Positions 35,398-46,969 of a DNA stretch of 64,000 bases are shown here, in pieces (position 1 is the stretch's first letter; each line of letters opens with the position of its first letter). Source of the DNA: Erinaceus europaeus. Its lineage: Eukaryota > Chordata > Mammalia > Eulipotyphla > Erinaceidae. The DNA is taken from NCBI RefSeq assembly GCF_950295315.1, contig NC_080172.1, positions 78,325,118-78,389,117 of the forward strand. The letters are read 5' to 3'. Position numbers and translations under genes: made by a program. The notes beneath the pieces were generated by a model. The model had not been told where the DNA came from. It saw only the letters and a list, made by a program, of their open reading frames with translations, and ran no database searches.

Positions 35398-36636
35398 CTT
35401 AGAAGATCTGAAAGGGAAACTAAAAGCAGGACCTGATCAAATTGTAAGTAGGGCACCAAAGTAAAAACCCAGTGGTGAGGGGTAGGCATGTAGCTTCCTG
35501 GGCCAGTGGGGGGTGGGAATGGGCAGGAAGGATGGGTCACGGTCCTTTGGTGATGGGAATGGTGTTTATGTACACTCCTAGCAAAATGTAGACATATAAA
35601 TCAGTAGTTAATTAATATGAGAGGGGGAAATCAATTGTATGTCTCAAAGGTTCTCAAAAGACAAACTGAATCTTTTTAATAGATAGGCTACGTATTTGAT
35701 ATGCGGACTCTCTCAAAAGCCTAGACCAAGTAGATTAGAAGCTTCCAATAGCACAGCTATATACAAGATACTGGGTACTGTACAGCAAACCATAACAAAG
35801 GGACTTTTCAAAGTTAACCCAATTAACAAATAATGTGATGATAATATTAACTATTGATTGTCTTTTTGAACCCTAAGACAGCAGGAACCTCACATCTTCA
35901 CTATAGAGCCCCCACTTCCCCCAGTCCTGGCACCCTTGGATAGGGCCCACTTTCCCATATGCCTCTCCCAATCCATACCAAATAATATTGCATCCGCCGA
36001 TCACAACCTAACCAAAGCAACGATTGCCATCTCAACATGCTTCACCTCAGAGTGTATCCAGAGACTTCACGTGTGGAATGACAACCCTTCAGCTTCATTA
36101 CTGGGGTGAGACCTTTCCTTTTATAGTACACTCTAATTTCATCTCAGGTAGTTCACTTTCTAACAAAGTCCCATAACCTAGACATACACCAGTTTCTGTG
36201 AGAGAGAGCGTATGTGCACACGTATCCATAAACTACTGCAAAATATATACCTGAAAGCAGGATTACACTAGAGTTTGCAGTGAGTACCTCCCTAACACTT
36301 CCTCTCCACTATTCCAAACTTGGGATCCATGATTGCTCAACAAATTGTTTGGCTTTGTATGTTAACTCTCTTTTCAATCACCAGGTTCCAGATGCCACCA
36401 GGATGCTGGCTAGGCTTCCCTGGATTGAAGACCCCACCAATGTGTCCTGGAGCTCAGCTTCCCCAGAGACACACCTTACTAGGGAAAGAGAGAGGCAGAC
36501 TGGGAGTATGGACCGACCAGTCAACGCCCATGTTCAGCGGGGAAGCAATTACAGAAGCCAGACCCTCTACCTTCTGCAACCCTCAACGACCCTGGGTCCA
36601 TGCTCCCAGAGGGCTAGAGAATGGGAAGGCTATCAT

Positions 36637-36670
36637 GGGAGAGGGTGGGTTATGGGGATTGGGTGGTGGG
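36637..36670 (+). promoter_or_regulatory. G-quadruplex motif in the L1 3' UTR
   Basis: G-runs at 36637-36639, 36643-36645, 36647-36649 and 36654-36657 have loops of 3, 1 and 4 bases, followed by more GGG runs. A G-rich tract near the 3' end is a known recurrent feature of mammalian L1 3' UTRs. Folding is predicted, not shown. Confidence 0.75.
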
Positions 36671-36726
36671 AATTGTGTGGAGTTGTACCCCTCCTACCTT
36701 ATGCTTTTGTTCACTAATCCTTTCTT

Positions 36727-36732
36727 AATAAA
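36727..36732 (+). terminator. L1 polyadenylation signal AATAAA
   Basis: The canonical hexamer lies directly before the A-rich tail of the young L1. Confidence 0.85.
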
Positions 36733-36750
36733 AAATTAAAAAAAAAAAAA

Positions 36751-37042
36751 GAGGTATATCAACTGCTTGAAATTCCATTATTGTACTGAAAATTTGGAGA
36801 AATGTTAGGACTTGTGAAGAAACTATATGAGGTTTCCAGAGGCAATGGCTGGGAGAAAAGGTCTAGAGAGTTCTTGATGGCTATTTCATTGGTAGCTAGA
36901 TATTATCTAACATTCTATAATACCTCTTAATTTCATAGCACCCTAGCACATAAAGTGACCGTTTTCTGTACTAGCAAAAGAGTATATAGATATAAAATTT
37001 AAGTCACTAGTTTTAACTAATTATTAGTTGCTCTACATTAAA
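36751..37042. other. Anonymous DNA
   Basis: Right flank of the young L1. No gene or repeat is recognised. Confidence 0.4.
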
Positions 37043-37053
37043 ACTGGTTTTTA

Positions 37054-37204
37054 GGAAGGTGGTAGATAGCATAATGGTTATGCAAAGAGACTTTCATGCC
37101 TGAGGCTCCAAAGTCCCAAGTTCAATGCCTTGCACCATCATAAGCCACAGTTGAGCAGTGATCTGGTAAGGAAGAAAAAATTATAAAAACAAACAAACAA
37201 GACC
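37054..37204 (+). mobile_element. SINE family C with 11-bp TSD
   Basis: The tRNA-like head 'agatagcataatggttatgc' has 'aagttcaatgcc' as B box, then 'gagcagtgatctggta' and an A-rich tail. The perfect TSD 'actggttttta' is at 37043-37053 and 37205-37215. This family differs from A and B. Confidence 0.92.
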
Positions 37205-37337
37205 ACTGGTTTTTAATATATAGTTTATTGAAAATGTCAAAAAATACTTTGGTTCATTCATTATGAATTATAGAGTCACTCAGTATTATGATCCTGCTTT
37301 TCATCTGTCAAATCAAGTGCTACTTACCTATCATTTT

Positions 37338-39030
37338 TTTTTTTTTTTAGTGATTTAATAAAGATTGACAAGATTGTGCTAGTGGTATAAGATAATGGTA
37401 TAAGAATTGCAGGTATAATTCCTGCAATTAGAGTTCCAGACCCTTTCCCCTCCATTGGAAATTTTCCTGTTCTTTATCCTCTGGGAGTATGGACCAAAGA
37501 ACTTTATGGAGTACAGAAAGAGGAAGGTCTGGTTTATTTAATTGCTTCTCCAGTGGAAATGAACACTGACACGTCTATGCATATCTCTAACTTGTTTCTA
37601 TCTTTCCCTAGTAGGGTATGTCTCTAGGGAGGTGGGGTTCCAGGACACAATGGTGAGGTCATCTGGCCAAAGAAGTCAAGTTAGCGTCATGGTACCATAG
37701 GCAACATGGTGGCTGAAAAGCATAAATATATAAAGCAGAACAATTTGTTTAATAATCAGAAACCTAAAGGTAAAATTATATAAATAGATGAAATTTGGGT
37801 CTTCATATTGGAAGAAGCTAGGAAGTCTATTTTAGCTATATTCCAAGGGGCCCATGACTTTACTAATTTTGACCTGAGCCCAACACCTAACATGAAAGTG
37901 GGATAGGAGTATTTTCTGGGAAGATGGTGTCAGAGTTGAGGATTGGACTACAAAGCTGGATAAGGGCAGAGAGAAGCTTCCAAATATGGGAAAATTATAT
38001 GTGTACCATAAACTGTAAACCCCATCGATCTGACCTATGGAATATGTCTATTCATATTCAGCACAGGGTCCTATGTAACTTCTGCATCCCTGTCAATCTG
38101 GGTTCACAGCCCATGGTCATAGCTAAGAAAATTCTAGGATGCACTCATTTCAGGACCAGTCTTCCTCAAATGGAAAAATATGTTGATCTAGCTTCCCTCT
38201 GGAGAATGGGACAATTTCTACCACTGTTGTTCTTCATTGAGGGCAAGGTCCTGCAGAGAGCCAAAAGAGGGTTTATGATGTTGTCCTGATGGAAATGACC
38301 AGTGTTGGTGGAGAGAGGGATCTGTTAGGAGTCTAGGCCCATCATATCTATGTGGGAATTCCAGGCTTCTCTGCCTGTAGCCCCAGATGATGAGTAGGCC
38401 TGGTTGTGACTAAAGGATCATCATTAAAGTATGCCGATCTCTTGCCCTTATCCAGTTTTTATAGTCCTTACTTTATCAGACACAGTTGGACTTAGAGTGA
38501 TTGAAGGAAGTGAAATAGGGAGTAGGTGAGGTGGGATTCTAGTTCTAAGTAGAAATACTTAATTAAGTACCATATGGTGTCTTCTTTAGTTTTTTCTACT
38601 TGCTTGCTGAACTTATTGAGTCACTGTAAACTACTGCACACTTCTACCTTAAGGTATATATATATTGCCCTAATTTGTGGATACATGTGCACATGTGCCC
38701 TGTCTCATGGGCTGTCCTTTGTTGGAATCTGTAACTTTGTTAGGAGGTGTGCAACTTGAGATGAAACTAGAAGTCCTAAGTTATAACCAAAGTATTAGAG
38801 CTGGTGGGTTGACATCCCAGGCCTGGCATCACTGGACACATTCTGAAGTGAAACATGTGGAGATGACATTAATTGCTTTGACCTGGCTGATATCAGCAGA
38901 TGCAGTCTCAAGTGGTATGAATCAAGAGAAGCATGAAATAAAATGAGCAAAGCCCTAGAGGTTCCAGAATTGGAAGAAATACGGGTTTATAGAGAATGAA
39001 GAAACCTATCATTTTAAAGAGTATTAAGTG
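37338..39030 (-). mobile_element. L1 3' UTR, long type, most complete copy
   Basis: PolyT at 37338-37350 starts the element on the minus strand. It matches the young 3' UTR at both ends (37338-37760 and about 38585-39030). Between them it carries about 0.8 kb that the young 3' UTR lacks but the other old copies share. Right limit approximate. Confidence 0.82.
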
Positions 39031-39483
39031 GATAAAAGTTGTAAAAAAATCAGCACTTTGATTATAGCATACAAATATTTAATAATTGTATTATTGTTCT
39101 TATTATGTATTGATATAAGATACATACATATTATTGGTTTCCTATAATACTGGAAAAATAAGAAATTATTTTAAACTTACAAGGATATTCTTAAAAATAA
39201 GTCACATTGAAAAAAAATTCAAACAAATGAAAAGAATTGAAAGAGAGTCAAGTTAAGAAACAAAGTTATGTTGAAAGTACATGGGTCATGAATAAACTAT
39301 ATTGCACAAATTTCTTTCTTAATTGCAAGGGATGATATTGTTGATCAGTTGCTTTAAATGTGTGTTGCTCTTCCTTATGATGTGTTGGTCTTCCAAAGGG
39401 TTTTAGATAGCCCTGTATTTCCTATAAGCTTCTTTATTTTAAAGGACATTAAAATAACCTGATGACTTAGAGAAATGAGATGT
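39031..39483. other. Anonymous AT-rich DNA
   Basis: No gene or clear repeat is seen. Confidence 0.4.
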
Positions 39484-39692
39484 AGGGCCAAGTGTTGGGG
39501 TGGTGCACCTGGCTGAGTGCACATGTTAACTATCAGAAAAGATCGAGGTTTAAGTTCCCACCTGCAGTGAGGAAGCTTTAAGAACAGTGAAGTAGTACTG
39601 CAGGTGTCTCTTTCTACCCTTCTATTTAACACTTCCATCTCAGTTTTTGTCTATCTCTACCAAAAACTGTGAGTAAATACAGTAATATATTT
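39484..39692 (+). mobile_element. SINE family B
   Basis: 'ggggtggtgcacctggctga', 'gcacatgttaact', 'cccacctgcagtgaggaagc', then a CT-rich middle and an A/T-rich tail. Diverged. Confidence 0.75.
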
Positions 39693-39760
39693 CAAAAAGA
39701 AAGACATTACATGGCTATAGTTACAGGGTTTTTTTTTTTTCCATAGAACATCTCAGCTCT

Positions 39761-40031
39761 TGGGCGGTGGGAATTGTGTGGAGTTGTACCCCTCCTACCC
39801 TATGGTTTTGTTAAAAAAAAATATAAAAAAATAAAATATTTATTTCATATGAGCTAGAGAAGGAAGAGTTTTATGAGAAAGACAGAGAAAGAAGGCAGAG
39901 CACCACCTTGATACAAGCAGTGTCAAGAATTGGGATCAAATTAGGAGCCTCAGGGGGTTGAGTGGTGCCACACCTGGTTCAGCACACATGTTACAATGTA
40001 CAAGGACCTCAGAAAAAAAAAAAAAAAAAAA
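39761..40031 (+). mobile_element. Composite insertion: 50-bp L1 3' end plus possible 3' transduction
   Basis: 39761-39812 is the last about 50 bp of the L1 3' UTR ('gtgggaattgtgtggagttg') with an A-rich tail to about 39838. About 175 bp of non-L1 sequence follows, ending in a SINE B head (39951-40012), then a second poly(A) at 40013-40031. The perfect 16-bp TSD 'agaacatctcagctct' encloses the whole unit (39745-39760 and 40032-40047). This is the structure expected when L1 transcription reads through and carries downstream DNA along. Confidence 0.85.
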
Positions 40032-40047
40032 AGAACATCTCAGCTCT

Positions 40048-41621
40048 AACCATTAGAAGATTAGAAGTCTTTGGTTAATGAATGTCAAATTGGTTGTGAT
40101 AATCCATTTGGAGATAATAAGCTATTTGAATAAATGTTTTTAGAACCAAAATTTATCTGTTTATATAATTATTTTTCCTTTAAGTGTAGGCTATTAATAT
40201 AAGACATTGTATATCTTGACTAGAAATAGTTCAATTCATATTAAACGAGAAAGATAAGTATTCTCATGTATAAATGAAAAAATAATCCTTCATTCACATG
40301 TCCAAAGTGATGCAAATGTTGTTTTTCAAAGTGAGCAAGTGATACACATTATACACTTGAGTCCTGCTATTGTCATAGAAAATTATTGAACAAATATTAG
40401 TGCTGTCTTTGCTTGGAAGAATAAACATTAACTGTTCCCCCAAAGTATTTTCCAATTATCAGTAGATATATTTCAAACAACTACATCTTCCTTTACACTT
40501 CCTCCCCCCACATTTTGTTCAGAGGTTAAGAAAAACTGACATATATAACAACCAACAGGCAGGTTGCCTTCAGAAAGTGATTCATGACAGTGGAGAATGT
40601 ATAATTGATGTGTATGGTTGTCTGGATGGTAAAATAACAATGCTATCCATTAGAAATGAGAGCTCTAGCAACTCAGGCAGGGAGGTAGTATGTATTTTAT
40701 AGGTCATCTGGGTTCCATTTGGATCTACAGGTTGTTATTCCTTCTCCATCCTTGAAAGCATTTAATGGATTATTATAAAAGGGAAAAGATGGTATGCAAT
40801 AATGGTTTAAATTGAAGTTCTATGTGTGTATCACCACTGTGTGACTCCTAAATGAGAGCTTCATTTTTAAAATTCTCACAGGGCATGCTTGAAAGTTTGC
40901 CAGCACATGAAGGAATCAAAACAATGAATTCAGCAGGAGGGAAAAAAAAAAAAGCAGAGTGCTGGGGAGAAGTGGGGCTTCTTTCCTCTTTTCTTTCTCT
41001 CTTCATAACTAAAGACAGAGAAAGTTCCTCAGAAAAGATAGTGTTACTATATCTGATCTTCAAATATGTAGTAATTGGAAAATATTTTTAGAAAACACAT
41101 TGATTCAGAAAATGGGATATAAGGATATTGGTAAAATCAAAATCACACACACACACAAAGCTGGGGGTGGAGATCTTGATAGTAATTGTGGGTGAAAATC
41201 AAATCAAGCAGCCACTCATCTGGAAAATACTTCTTCCTTTCTGAAATTGAGATAAGCGGCAGGGTGGAGATACTTTTCTGCATTGTTAGCCATGAGTATA
41301 GAAGTTTATTCCTGCTTTTAATGAGTAGTATTTTAGAAATGTAATGGAAGACAATTTTATGGATTTTCCCTTAGGAAAATATTCAGCCAGTTTATACAAG
41401 CAGTCCCAATGCACATGCATAGATATGGTTATTTTCAGTTAAAATAAAATACAGTGAAATTGGAATAATCAAAGGCAATGAAAGCAAAAAGCAGTTCAGG
41501 AGCTGTCAGGATCTGGTTTTTGTTGTGAACTCAGATTAATAAATTACTTATAAACCATCACAGATAAAATAAGGGTCCAGACTGGTGGACACCAGTATAT
41601 CTCTCTTTTCTTTTAGAGAAT
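40048..41621. other. Anonymous AT-rich DNA
   Basis: No supported gene or recent repeat is seen apart from a short (CA)n near 41145-41157. Confidence 0.5.
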
Positions 41622-42380
41622 CAATAATCTATTTATTTATTTTTAATTTTTATTTATAAAAAGGAGACACTGACAAAACCACAGGATAAGTGGGGTACAA
41701 CTCCACACAATTCCCACCACCAGAATTCCATATTACATCCCCTACCCTGATAGCTTTCCTATTCTTTAACCCTCTGGGAGTATGTATCCAGCTTCATTAT
41801 GGGTTGCAAATGGTGGAAGGTCTGGCTTCTGTAACTGCTTCCCTGATGAACATGGTTGTAAGCAGGTCAATCCATACTCCCAGCCTGTCTCTCCCTTTCC
41901 CTATTGGGGCAGGGCTCTGGGGAAGGGGGCCTCCAGGACATATTGATGACCCCACCCAGGGACTTAAAGGCTGGAATATTGCAGATGAAGATTTGGGATT
42001 TCCATTTTGGAAATAGCTAGTAGGCCTATTTTAGTTATATTCCAAGGGTCCATGGCTATACTAGTTTAGTTGTTGTTGTTGTTTTCCTAAACCTGACCTC
42101 TGATATGCAGGTGGACTCAAGTTATTGTCTAGCGAGATGATGTCATGAATGGAGAAAGGGCTAGAAAGTAGCATCAGGGAGGAAAGTAGATCCCAAATAT
42201 GGGAAATGTGTATAAATATTGTTGACTCTAGACCCCATCGATTTGATCTGGGGCCCATATTCACCTTAGGAGCCTATGTAACCTCTGCATCTCTGTAGAT
42301 CTGAACTGACATTCTGTGATCATGAGTAGGAACATTCCAAGCTGCCCCAATATCAGGACCCATCTTCTTCAGGTGGAACC
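41622..42380 (-). mobile_element. L1 3' UTR, long type, 5'-truncated, with internal deletion
   Basis: The A/T-rich 3' end is at left. It matches 7991-8802 and 59452-60312 on the minus strand. About 100 bp near 41950-41970 is missing compared with them. Confidence 0.82.
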
Positions 42381-42656
42381 TCATCTATCCAGAGACCTGC
42401 CCTACTAGGAGAAGATAGAAACAGGTTGGGGATATGGATAGACCTGTCAAATGCTCATGTCCAGTGTAGAAGCAATTACAGAAGCCAGACCTCCTTCCCT
42501 TTGCATCCCATAAAGGTCTTTGGTCCATACTCCCAGAAGAATAAAGAATAGGAAAGCTTCCAATGGAGAGGATGGGATGTGGAAGTATGGTGGTGAGAAT
42601 TATATCGAATTGCACTCCTTTTATCCTACAATCTTGTTTATCATTATTAAATAACA
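42381..42656 (+). mobile_element. L1 3' UTR 3'-end fragment in opposite orientation
   Basis: Plus-strand match to the terminal about 275 bp of the old-type 3' UTR ('gaagcaattacagaagccag', 'tttgcatcccataaagg'), ending in A-rich DNA. It abuts the minus-strand copy to its left. Confidence 0.83.
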
Positions 42657-42712
42657 AAAGAATAAAGAAAGAAAGAGAGGAAGAAATAGAGGAAGAAAGA
42701 AAGAAAGAAAAA
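42657..42712. repeat. GAAA/GGAA-rich tail microsatellite
   Basis: Imperfect purine repeat at the A-rich end of the preceding L1 fragment. Confidence 0.85.
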
Positions 42713-42965
42713 TAGCCTTGCAGTATAGATAAATGTATCCATGCCTATGTTCAGCAGAGAATTAATTATAGAAGCCAAACCTTTCACCTTTGGCACCCCA
42801 TAAAGGTCTTTGGTCCATATTCCAAGAAGGATAAAGAATAGAGAAAGTTCCACTAGTGGGGATGGGTCATAGAACTGTGATATTAGGGACTGTGTGGAAT
42901 TGTACCCCTGTTATCTTGTAAGCCTGTTAATCATTATTAAATCGCCAATAAAAATTAAAAACAAA
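42713..42965 (+). mobile_element. Second L1 3' UTR 3'-end fragment (old type)
   Basis: Parallel to 42381-42656 and diverged from it. Shares 'aaaggtctttggtccatatt' and 'gtgtggaattgtacccc', and ends in A-rich sequence. Confidence 0.82.
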
Positions 42966-42984
42966 CAGGAAAAGAATTTAGACA

Positions 42985-43525
42985 GGGTTTGGTGTATTAA
43001 GTCTTTTAAGTTTTAAATTTGTGTTTAATAATGGTTCAAAAGATATAAGATTACAGAATATAGCTCCACTGTATCCACCTAAAACTGTGTTACCATTCAG
43101 CCAATGATAACCCCAACAGTTCTCACAAATCTTAGAGATAGTTTTTTTTTATCATTTATTTATTTCCTTTTGTTGCCCTTGTTGTAGTTATTATTGTTGT
43201 TACTGATGTTGTCATTATTGGATAGGACAGAGAGAAATGGAAAGAGGATAGCAAGACAGAGGGGAGAGAGAAAGACAAACACCTGCAGACCTGCTTCACC
43301 ACCTGTGAAGCGACTCTCCTGCAGGTGGGGAGCCGGGGGTTTGAACTGGGATCCTTACGCTGATCCTTGTGCTTTGCCCCACCTGTGCTTAACCTGTTGC
43401 ACTACTGCCCGACTCCCAAGATAGTTTGTTTACATCTGTTGTTGCCCCCCCATTCATGCAGTTTGATTCTCTAGGTTCCACATATAGATGAAACCAGATT
43501 GTTTTGTATGTCGACTTTAGAGTCT
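42985..43525 (-). mobile_element. Old L1 3'-end fragment, split by a SINE
   Basis: The two sides of the SINE at 43145 are continuous with each other and resemble 54215-54597 ('agattacagaatatagctcc' compared with 'agattgcaatgtatagctac'). Strongly diverged. Confidence 0.6.
43145..43418 (-). mobile_element. SINE family A, short form, with TSD
   Basis: Near-consensus minus-strand copy. The TSD 'agatagttt' is at 43136-43144 and 43419-43427. Confidence 0.94.
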
Positions 43526-44510
43526 CCTATTTTCAAGTTTCTTTGTAATGAATGGTTATACTAGGAAAAAATATTTAATAGCTTATTCCATAAGATGGTG
43601 TCTGCCTATTTTTTCCTTTATATATAAGGGAATAGCCTACTGAATATTCTATTCACCTTCTACACAAATAGAATTTACGTAAACATAAACCTCTAAAATG
43701 TAGGGCTTTCCTGCCACTGTGATATATTTCACTGAAATGTAGAGAAGGTTAAAATATGACCTATCCCTTCAGAGTGTGCAGGTGATATTATCACAACCCT
43801 CACAGACGGGTGTCTATGTTCAGAAGGCATTGGTTAAAATAAACTGAGTTCTGTGTAATTTTAAAATATGCTTATCTCTAGATATTCCTGGAGATAGACT
43901 GTACTGTAGAAGAGCTTTCACATTTCTCTTTGATATTGAATGGATGACAAACAAAATGGAAATTTCCTTTTCATTTTTGGCTCAGTCCCTGTGATAAATT
44001 TGAACTTGATGACTCTTGCTTGTTCATCTGATTCTCTGACTCTGCTTTTGTGAAGAAGCTTGAACTCATGGATTGTGGTTATAAAAGGGCAAAAGGGAGA
44101 TGTTTCAAGAGTTTTCAGTGGCAAGTCTCTTCTGAAGATCCTCCTGTCTCTGTTTCATGTGCTCAGAAAAACCTCCCTTATCAGATATCTGCATTACTGG
44201 TGATTGAGAATCTGTTAATTTCTGTTCTCCTTGAGTTTAGAAGAATAATGGATAGCATTATAAGTAATAATTAAGAGAAAGAAGATAAACTAAAATACTG
44301 CATAATGCAATCATTCAGCATTGTCAGTCTGTTATAGTTAATTTCCTTGTTGCCTCCTTTATTTCCCAATTTACTCACTACCATCATTTGCCATGTTTGT
44401 CCTCCTAGAACTAACAGTATGCTTTTTTAAACTCATTGACATTTCAGGTGTATGCTTATTCTCTTTTTTCTTAAAGCAAAATTAAGTAAACTGAGTAAGA
44501 CTAATAATAG
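43526..44510. other. Anonymous DNA
   Basis: No supported gene. Open frames around 43918-44274 are under 75 codons without recognisable domains or splice context. Confidence 0.45.
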
Positions 44511-44640
44511 GTACCTGCAAAATTGCTCACTTGGTTACTGTGATGCATTGCCACATACCTTGAGGTGGTGAATTCCCTCTGTGTGTCTCTCTCTCTGTCT
44601 CTGTCTCTCTGTCTCCCTCTCTCTCTAAAAGATTGCTAAG
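44511..44640 (+). mobile_element. Probable SINE remnant with CT-rich run
   Basis: A degraded head-like 'acctgcaaaattgctcactt' is followed by a CT-dinucleotide-rich run at 44578-44628. Family uncertain. Confidence 0.4.
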
Positions 44641-45070
44641 AACTAGAACGTTTGCCAGACTTTCACTGAAAATACACATACACTAACACATATAGCATAT
44701 TGACAAATAATTGCTGTATAATTTTGTTCCAGCTAATGTAGTGTTTTTTAGAAATGCCTATTTAAATATCTCTAGATAAGACTAGGAAGTAATAAACACA
44801 ACCATTTAACAATGGATTACAAAACACATTTCTCAATATTTATTGTTTTTCATTCAATGGAAAATTTAGATAACATCTCTATAATTCCTAGTTATATTTC
44901 ACACACTTTAGCTTTTTCTTTTAGCAACCCAATGGCAATTTTTTCCTTTTCTTCTGACAGAATCAAATCGACCATAAATTTACTAAAAGAAAATACTATG
45001 ACTGGTGCTAAAATGACAATAATCAGAAAATAACTCTAAGCATTTTTATGTTCAGGAAATTAATCTATAC
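44641..45070. other. Anonymous AT-rich DNA
   Basis: No gene or repeat is recognised. Confidence 0.4.
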
Positions 45071-45081
45071 AAAAAGTTAAC

Positions 45082-45357
45082 GGGAGTTGGGCTGTTAAGC
45101 GCAGGTGGCACAAAGCACAAGGATCGGAATAAGGATCCCGGTTCGAACCCCGGCTCCCCACCTGCAGGGGAGTGGCTTCACAAGCGGTGAAGCAGGTATG
45201 CAGGTGTCTAGCTTTCTCTGTCTTCCTCCTCTCTGTCTTCCCCTCCTCTCTCCATTTCTCTCTGTCTTTTCCAACAATGAAAACAACAATAATAACTACA
45301 ACAATAAAACAACAAGGGCAACAAAAGGGAATAAATAAATAAAATAAATATTTTTTT
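45082..45357 (+). mobile_element. SINE family A with TSD and deleted A box
   Basis: Near-consensus from 'gttaagcgcaggtggcac' on, but about 12 bases of the head carrying the A box are missing after 'gagttgggc'. B box 'ggttcgaacccc' intact. The TSD 'aaaaagttaac' is at 45071-45081 and 45358-45368. The deletion probably came after or during insertion. Confidence 0.93.
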
Positions 45358-45368
45358 AAAAAGTTAAC

Positions 45369-46969
45369 AATACATACAGCTTAGTTATTTTGACTGTGTA
45401 AAAATATTTTGTGTGGCATTTTTTTACCCAGATATATTCCAGTCAGTATATTAGCTGAATCTATACTGTGCAGTGAGGACTGAAAATGTAATGACTGGAC
45501 CTAACAGATTTAGTAGCATCAGTGGGTACACTATAGGAACAGTGTATAAGATAGGAATGTTTTCTGAGATGAACACATTCTTCTTTTTCCTTGACTTTCT
45601 GGATTCTACTGAGTTGTTGGAAAAGTCATGATGCATTTTTCACATAAAAAAAATAGAGTAAGATATGACTTTTCTGTTAACCTAATATGCCAGCATCTCT
45701 AGTGTCTGTCATCTGTAAGAGTTAGTACACAGAGAAGAAAAAGTATACTTACTTGGACACACCAGGTAGTCCTACAATTAAACAAAGCCATTTAGAACAG
45801 AATTTCACAGTTTTAATGTAACTAGGTTGGGTTTCTTGATAGAAATTATTCCCACCTGGCAATGAGTTACAAATAAAGGCCCATAGCGGAAATTCTGATT
45901 CATTGTGTCTGCAGTCAACTCAAATTACATTTTAATAGATACCTCTAGGTTAATCTGATGTAAGTTGCTTCAGGATAATATCCCCTGAAATACTGTGTTA
46001 GAGTTCTTATGCTACAAATCATCTTCTGCTTCTTTATCCTTTCAAGAGTTTTTCCTATTTATTTCTGAATGACTATGCACACATGTTCATACAGCAATAT
46101 AAATACCCCCCATACATGAGAAGTATGGGAAGAATGTGGAGTCAAAGAAATAAACCATTTTTACCCAAATGAATGTCACCTGTCTATGGCTGCATCAAAA
46201 TATAAACTGTGTGTGTGTTTTAAAAGATTTCTCAACAAACACCATAGATTTTTAAAATACTGATAACCTCTTTTTTTGTTTTTTTGTTCTAGTATACAGC
46301 AGCAGTCAGTGCCTACCACAAAGAGATACTGTATTGGTTTTGCTTTCCTTGGGGGACAAGTACTTTACTTTGCACTTTTTGCTTGGGGATGGGCAATAAT
46401 CTTGTTTGTGATTTAATAAAAACTGCCCTCAAATCAAAGCGTTAGAGGATGTAATCATGCATTTCACTTGATTTACTCATTAGTTTTTCACCTGAAAGCC
46501 TCAGGTTCTGTAATTCCCAAGGCAAAAGATGAGTGCTTCTTTTGGTCTCTTTCCTCCTCTCTCAACTCAGAAATCTTAGAGTTTTATCAGCTCAGTCTGC
46601 CTCAAAAGAAGCATTTCTTGTAAGAAATATTGCTACGTTATCTTTCCAGCTTTGATATATCCCTTAACCCTTATCCTTCCTTTTCTACTCCCTTCTTTGA
46701 CCATTTTCTTCCTTTTAAATTTTCCCATGACTCTCACTATAGAAGCTCTATTTGAAAGAAATACTGAAATATTAAAACAAAAGTTCCTGCAATTCAACAG
46801 TAGATTATTCTTTTTTACAGTCCGCAGTTTATACCAGGTGGAACTCAGATCTATCTCTGTAGATATTTCTCTCTTTTATCATGAGTAGATATTTGTACAT
46901 CTCTTGCTTTGAGATGTGAAATTCCAGGAGCTTTTGTAGACATTTTTGAACAGATAAAACACACTCCAC

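Larger units (their letters stand above)
35398..36750 (+). mobile_element. Young L1 3' UTR, about 1.35 kb, with poly(A) tail
   Basis: This noncoding region runs from the ORF2 stop to the A-rich tail (36735-36750). It is the reference for the short-type 3' UTR copies at 1, 13562, 20656, 23827, 39761 and 55111. 'aataaa' lies at 36727-36732. It is much longer than the few hundred bases usual for, say, human L1. Open frames inside it recur in every copy but have no conserved protein signal. Confidence 0.95.

Noticed and set aside
30382..36750. An intact L1 with a perfect TSD
   Set aside because: No matching TSD is found, ORF1 lacks its N-terminal half and has a stop, and ORF2 has two lesions.
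37924..38289. 121-codon open frame
   Set aside because: It lies in the long-type L1 3' UTR on the opposite strand; no domain, not open in the other copies.
38970..39030. A host gene near the long open stretches at 38574-38946
   Set aside because: The sequence is homologous to the L1 3' UTR (35940-36200) on the minus strand.
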